NCBI GenBank assembly: GCA_947044405.1
Contig: CAMRHE010000134.1
Span: forward strand, 501,501-565,500
Direction of reading: 5' to 3'
Length of the DNA stretch: 64,000 nucleotides
Source: Leptodactylus fallax
Taxonomy: Eukaryota; Chordata; Amphibia; Anura; Leptodactylidae
The position numbers were made by a program, and so were the translations under genes. Under the pieces are notes generated by a model. It did not search any database. It was not told the origin of the DNA and saw only the letters and a list, made by a program, of their open reading frames with translations. How positions within the stretch are numbered: the first letter of the stretch is position 1; each line of letters begins with the position of its first letter. This document shows positions 61,141 through 64,000 of the stretch, one piece after another.

Positions 61141-61345
61141 ATGGACAGCAACAATTGCTTCTTCAAGATCATTGCTGATGTCTTTTCTTTTTAGTGTTAA
61201 CCCACACCTGAATGCTGAGGAGCAGAAAACTTCCAAAACCTTGCCTTTATAGAGGTCACACCTGCTGATGATCATTGCTCAAGCACACTTACCCTTTTAA
61301 TTCCTATAGAAAATGTTTGATTGTACTTCTTTTTTCACACAATGA
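61141..61345 (-). pseudogene. Old Tc1 element, 5' fragment
   Basis: The minus strand encodes KRKDISNDLEEAIVAVHQS, the start region of a Tc1 transposase, preceded by the terminal repeat with CACACCTGCTGATGATCA and AAAGTACAATC-like sequence. Confidence 0.65.
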
Positions 61346-61640
61346 CCCAGTTTTACTATTGTGATTATAACTAGACACTGGCCTAAACGTGGTGCAGTGT
61401 GACGCTTCTTTGGCGCAATGTGACACATCTTAGTGTCTAATTTGGGCTAAGACATTTCAACTTGCTTGAGGGGTGGGTGTGGATTCCCAGAAAAAAAAGA
61501 GGCTTAGCTTATATGTGCCACAAATATGCCAAAATTATGTTGTAAAATTCTGGCTCAAAGTGAGACAACTAAAACGTGGTATAGATGAGACAGACTGTCT
61601 ACAGTATTTACACTGTCTATCTAATAGTACATCTGGGCCA
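61345..61640. repeat. Second copy of the CCCAGATTTACT repeat
   Basis: GACCCAGTTTTACTATTGTG at the left and ACATCTGGGCCACTG at the right, inverted relatives; same family as 58671-58870. Confidence 0.5.
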
Positions 61641-61955
61641 CTGTTTCTGCATTTTAGCTAACGTTTTGTTAAATAAATAAGGACAGGTTGCACTTTGTCA
61701 TGTGTTCGTCTGAGGGCCAGATTTTTTATTATTCTATGCAAAAATATAGAATTCAAGAAGGTGCACTGTGCTTCACGGTGTTTCATGACTAGGTGACTTT
61801 CCCTGCATATCAAAAGCTGTCAGCACTGATGACTAAACAGCCATGATTCTTTCTCCCTGCCTTGCACATCACTGCTGGCTACATTGTGAGCAGGTAGAGA
61901 GACGCATTAGGCAGAGAGCGAGACGCAGGCTAATCCAAAATGTTAGTGACCATTT
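61641..61955. other. Stretch without a gene
   Basis: Nothing supported. Confidence 0.4.
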
Positions 61956-62092
61956 AAAGCTAAGGCCCAATGTGGCGTCCCGCAGTAAAAAAAAAAGCTG
62001 TGGGAAAAACTGAGGCGGCAACGCATCGCAGTTCTTCCCGTAGCACTTTTGACAGAAAGTTTGCAGAATTTTCCTCTGGCATTTCCGTAGGT
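61956..62092. mobile_element. GGCCCCAC-end MITE, truncated by a Tc1 end
   Basis: It begins AAAGCTAAGGCCCAATGTGG, then CCGCAGTAAAAAAA; it breaks at TA 62092-62093. Confidence 0.6.
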
Positions 62093-62093
62093 A

Positions 62094-62225
62094 CAGTCAT
62101 GGCCAAAAGTTTTGAGAATGATACAAATATTAATTTTTACAAAGTCTACTGCTTCAGTTTTTCTAATGGCAATTTGCATATACTCCAGAATGTTATAAAG
62201 AGTGATCAGCTTAACAGCAATTGTG
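62094..62225 (+). mobile_element. Tc1-like terminal fragment
   Basis: TA then CAGTCATGGCCAAAAGTTTT, the end of a Tc1 group common in vertebrates, followed by ATGGCAATTTGCATATACTC. No transposase follows; only a solo end remains. Confidence 0.7.
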
Positions 62226-62299
62226 GCATCCCAGAGCTGGCTATGGCTGGGCTGAGGGTGATCTCTGTGCATTGTATTATTTCCTGTTGCTTCATAGCC

Positions 62300-64000
62300 T
62301 GTGTGACATAGCAGGGGGTCCTGAGTCTCACACAACACAGCGCCACCTAGTGAGCCTCACACATGCATTACACCTCCCATAGGATTGAATAGTAACCAAA
62401 TGTCCAATGGGAGGACATCGCCTGGGAAAAGGGGAGGAGTCAGCTGATCACTGGGTCCCCATGGTATCACCCCTGCAGGAAGGTCCTGCGTGTGAGGAGT
62501 TAGAAGTGTGGAGTGTTAGGAGGAGGAGGTGAGGAGATAAGTGTGATGTCCTGTGAAGAAAGCAGTGAGTTTAGTGCAGGAATCTCAAGTCCTAGACAGG
62601 CCCAGGAAGGTTGGAGAGCTGACATACTCCAGCTATTCAGAAGATCCTGTCCCCTGTCTGCCTAGCCATCGCCCTGAAGGAAGTCAAGCATCATTATCTT
62701 GTCAGCATGAGACTGTGGAGAGAACATTCTGGAACACGTGCTCCATAGCCAGTATCACAGGATCCGGGGGCCAAGGCCAGACCTGTGGAATATCCTGCCA
62801 CCCTGACTATTGCACCCCGAAACTCTGAGCTATCAGGACCACATAACGTGAGTGGGGAATATTATGTACTAGTATCATGGTGGGCATCCTCCTATGAGCC
62901 AAATAGGAGCCCAGACGCACCTTAGGGCTGTAACACTGAAGTATAAGGGGCTAGGAACACCTTTCATCAAGTCTACCCTGCACCCCAGGACTTTGCTGTG
63001 TCACCAGGCGTACCACGTTGTTTTGTATTGAAGAAACTGTTTAAGCATTTGTGCCTCCACACCCATGGAAGTAAAAGTTCAACTTTACAACCGTTTCTGT
63101 GTCTGACTCTGCACCGACAACATCAGGGCGCCCCAAACACCACCAGTCGGCACAGTATAGGGGAAGCGCCCCGGGGGAACAATCACCACCAACATTTGTG
63201 CAGCCCCCTCATCACCGGTACCAGTGGTGGTAACGTGGGACAGCACCAGCACTGCGCCCTCGTGCCCAGAGACCGTGACAAGTCTGCGCTGTTTGCACCC
63301 CGCAATCCCAACTGCAGCGTTACCTTCCATCTGGTCACCGCAAGAAAAACTGGCGTCACGAACAGGATACGGGTGTGTGCCATTTTGAGAAAGTCGCCAC
63401 GAAAAGTGCGCCAAATTGTCTCCAGAGCATCGGTCTTTATTGTGGACTTTGCTAAGATCAAGTTTATTCCCTGAGAGTGCTTGCCACAAAGAGGGGGGAG
63501 CCCTATACCCCTGAAGCAAGCCCTAAAGACTGTCCTCTCAGTGTGTTACAGCCCTGGAAGAGTTAAAACGCCCAGGACTTGTTTGCTGCTCCACATCGCT
63601 GTGTAAGAACGCCCACAAAGGGTTAACTGTACCTTGCAAAAGTGCGGGAGATTTTTAGCACTGCCCATGAGGCCAGGAGACCCATCTGCCGCCATCTTAG
63701 GAGAGCCCAGAATGCTGAGCGCAATGCTCCAGCGCACCCATACAAGAAAGTGAAAGGCGAACGTGCCGGCGCCATTTCTGACTCTCCGGTGCCACATCAC
63801 CGTCCCTGCTGTGCACCGCTGATCTCTGGTCCATGCTGCAGTTGCTGTCAGTGAGTACTGTACCTCCCTGTCCTTGTCTTCAGTCCTTCCACGGCCCCAG
63901 CGAGTGTTTTCCGTGTACAGTGTCCGTGGGGAGTGCCACCATTAAAGAGGGGGAGCACACCGTCAGCCTGCATCACAGTGACTCTGTTAATAGCTACAGC
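62300..64000 (+). mobile_element. Possible LTR and leader of a retroelement running off the right edge
   Basis: The C+G content rises. 63060-63110 (GGAAGTAAAAGTTCAACTTT then CTGTGTCTGACTCTGCACC) looks like an R-U5 boundary, and TGGCGTCACGAACAGGATAC at 63351-63370 resembles a primer-binding site related to the tRNA-Lys type. No coding frame is convincing before 64000. LTR borders were not fixed. A host CpG-rich promoter is the alternative. Confidence 0.35.
63351..63368 (+). promoter_or_regulatory. Putative primer-binding site
   Basis: TGGCGTCACGAACAGGAT keeps the TGGCG start and CGAACAGG core of lysine-tRNA primer sites, with changes between. The LTR end would be expected within a few bases upstream, and that is not clear here. 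Confidence 0.35.

Noticed and set aside
62553..63519. Several 90-160 codon frames near the right edge
   Set aside because: Overlapping frames on both strands in a C+G-richer repeat-like region, without domain or splice support.

Overview
The window reads as repeat-choked, AT-leaning vertebrate DNA, most likely from an amphibian, and a frog or toad fits best. That is inference from the mix of elements: many Tc1-like transposons, TTAA-flanked and hAT-like MITEs, a Rex1-type LINE, a Penelope-like element, an Ngaro tyrosine-recombinase retrotransposon with an SGNH hydrolase, and a Ty3/gypsy element. There are no bacterial operons.

Host gene. On the minus strand, ten exons between 28418 and 2525 join with canonical GT/AG borders and matching phases into 395 uninterrupted codons. 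They encode a signal peptide followed by cadherin repeats that follow the layout of CDHR5 (mucin-like protocadherin), with PCDH15/Cad99C-type cadherins as more distant relatives. The 3' part of the gene (rest of the ectodomain, mucin-like region, membrane segment, tail) lies beyond the left edge. A 134-base candidate exon at 34280-34413 with good splice sites may be an upstream exon of the same or a neighbouring gene.

Region by region. 1-2.5 kb: a foldback element and a 1 kb hAT-like element with an 8-base target duplication. 2.7-11.2 kb (intron 9): a SINE, then a very young Ty3/gypsy element with nearly identical LTRs, in the sense orientation of the gene, then about 500 bases of A/T homopolymers that run right up to the splice donor of exon 9. 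11.3-28.4 kb: exons separated by introns holding nested inverted repeats, a decayed Tc1, a 5'-truncated Penelope-like element and several MITEs. 28.4-36 kb: a 158-base near-perfect palindrome, a foldback whose arms each hold a hammerhead-ribozyme-like core, MITEs and a 30-base minisatellite. 36-46 kb: three Tc1-like elements (one internally deleted, two with broken transposases) and a Rex1-type LINE inside a TTAA-flanked MITE. 46-55.6 kb: an Ngaro retrotransposon with split direct repeats, invaded by a hAT-like element that carries an intact Tc1 transposon, and by a second hAT-like element that carries a foldback MITE. 56-64 kb: one old Tc1 scattered over 5 kb by later insertions, a second internally deleted Tc1 sharing its breakpoint with the copy at 36 kb, and an LTR-like, C+G-richer sequence at the right edge.

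The window is best seen as one gene plus a record of successive insertions. The intact candidates are the Tc1 transposase at 47687-48739 and the gypsy pol frame at 4472-8101. No new autonomous system is certain. The points most worth testing are the hammerhead-like cores, the shared-deletion Tc1 lineage, the Ngaro/SGNH element and the state of CDHR5 intron 9.
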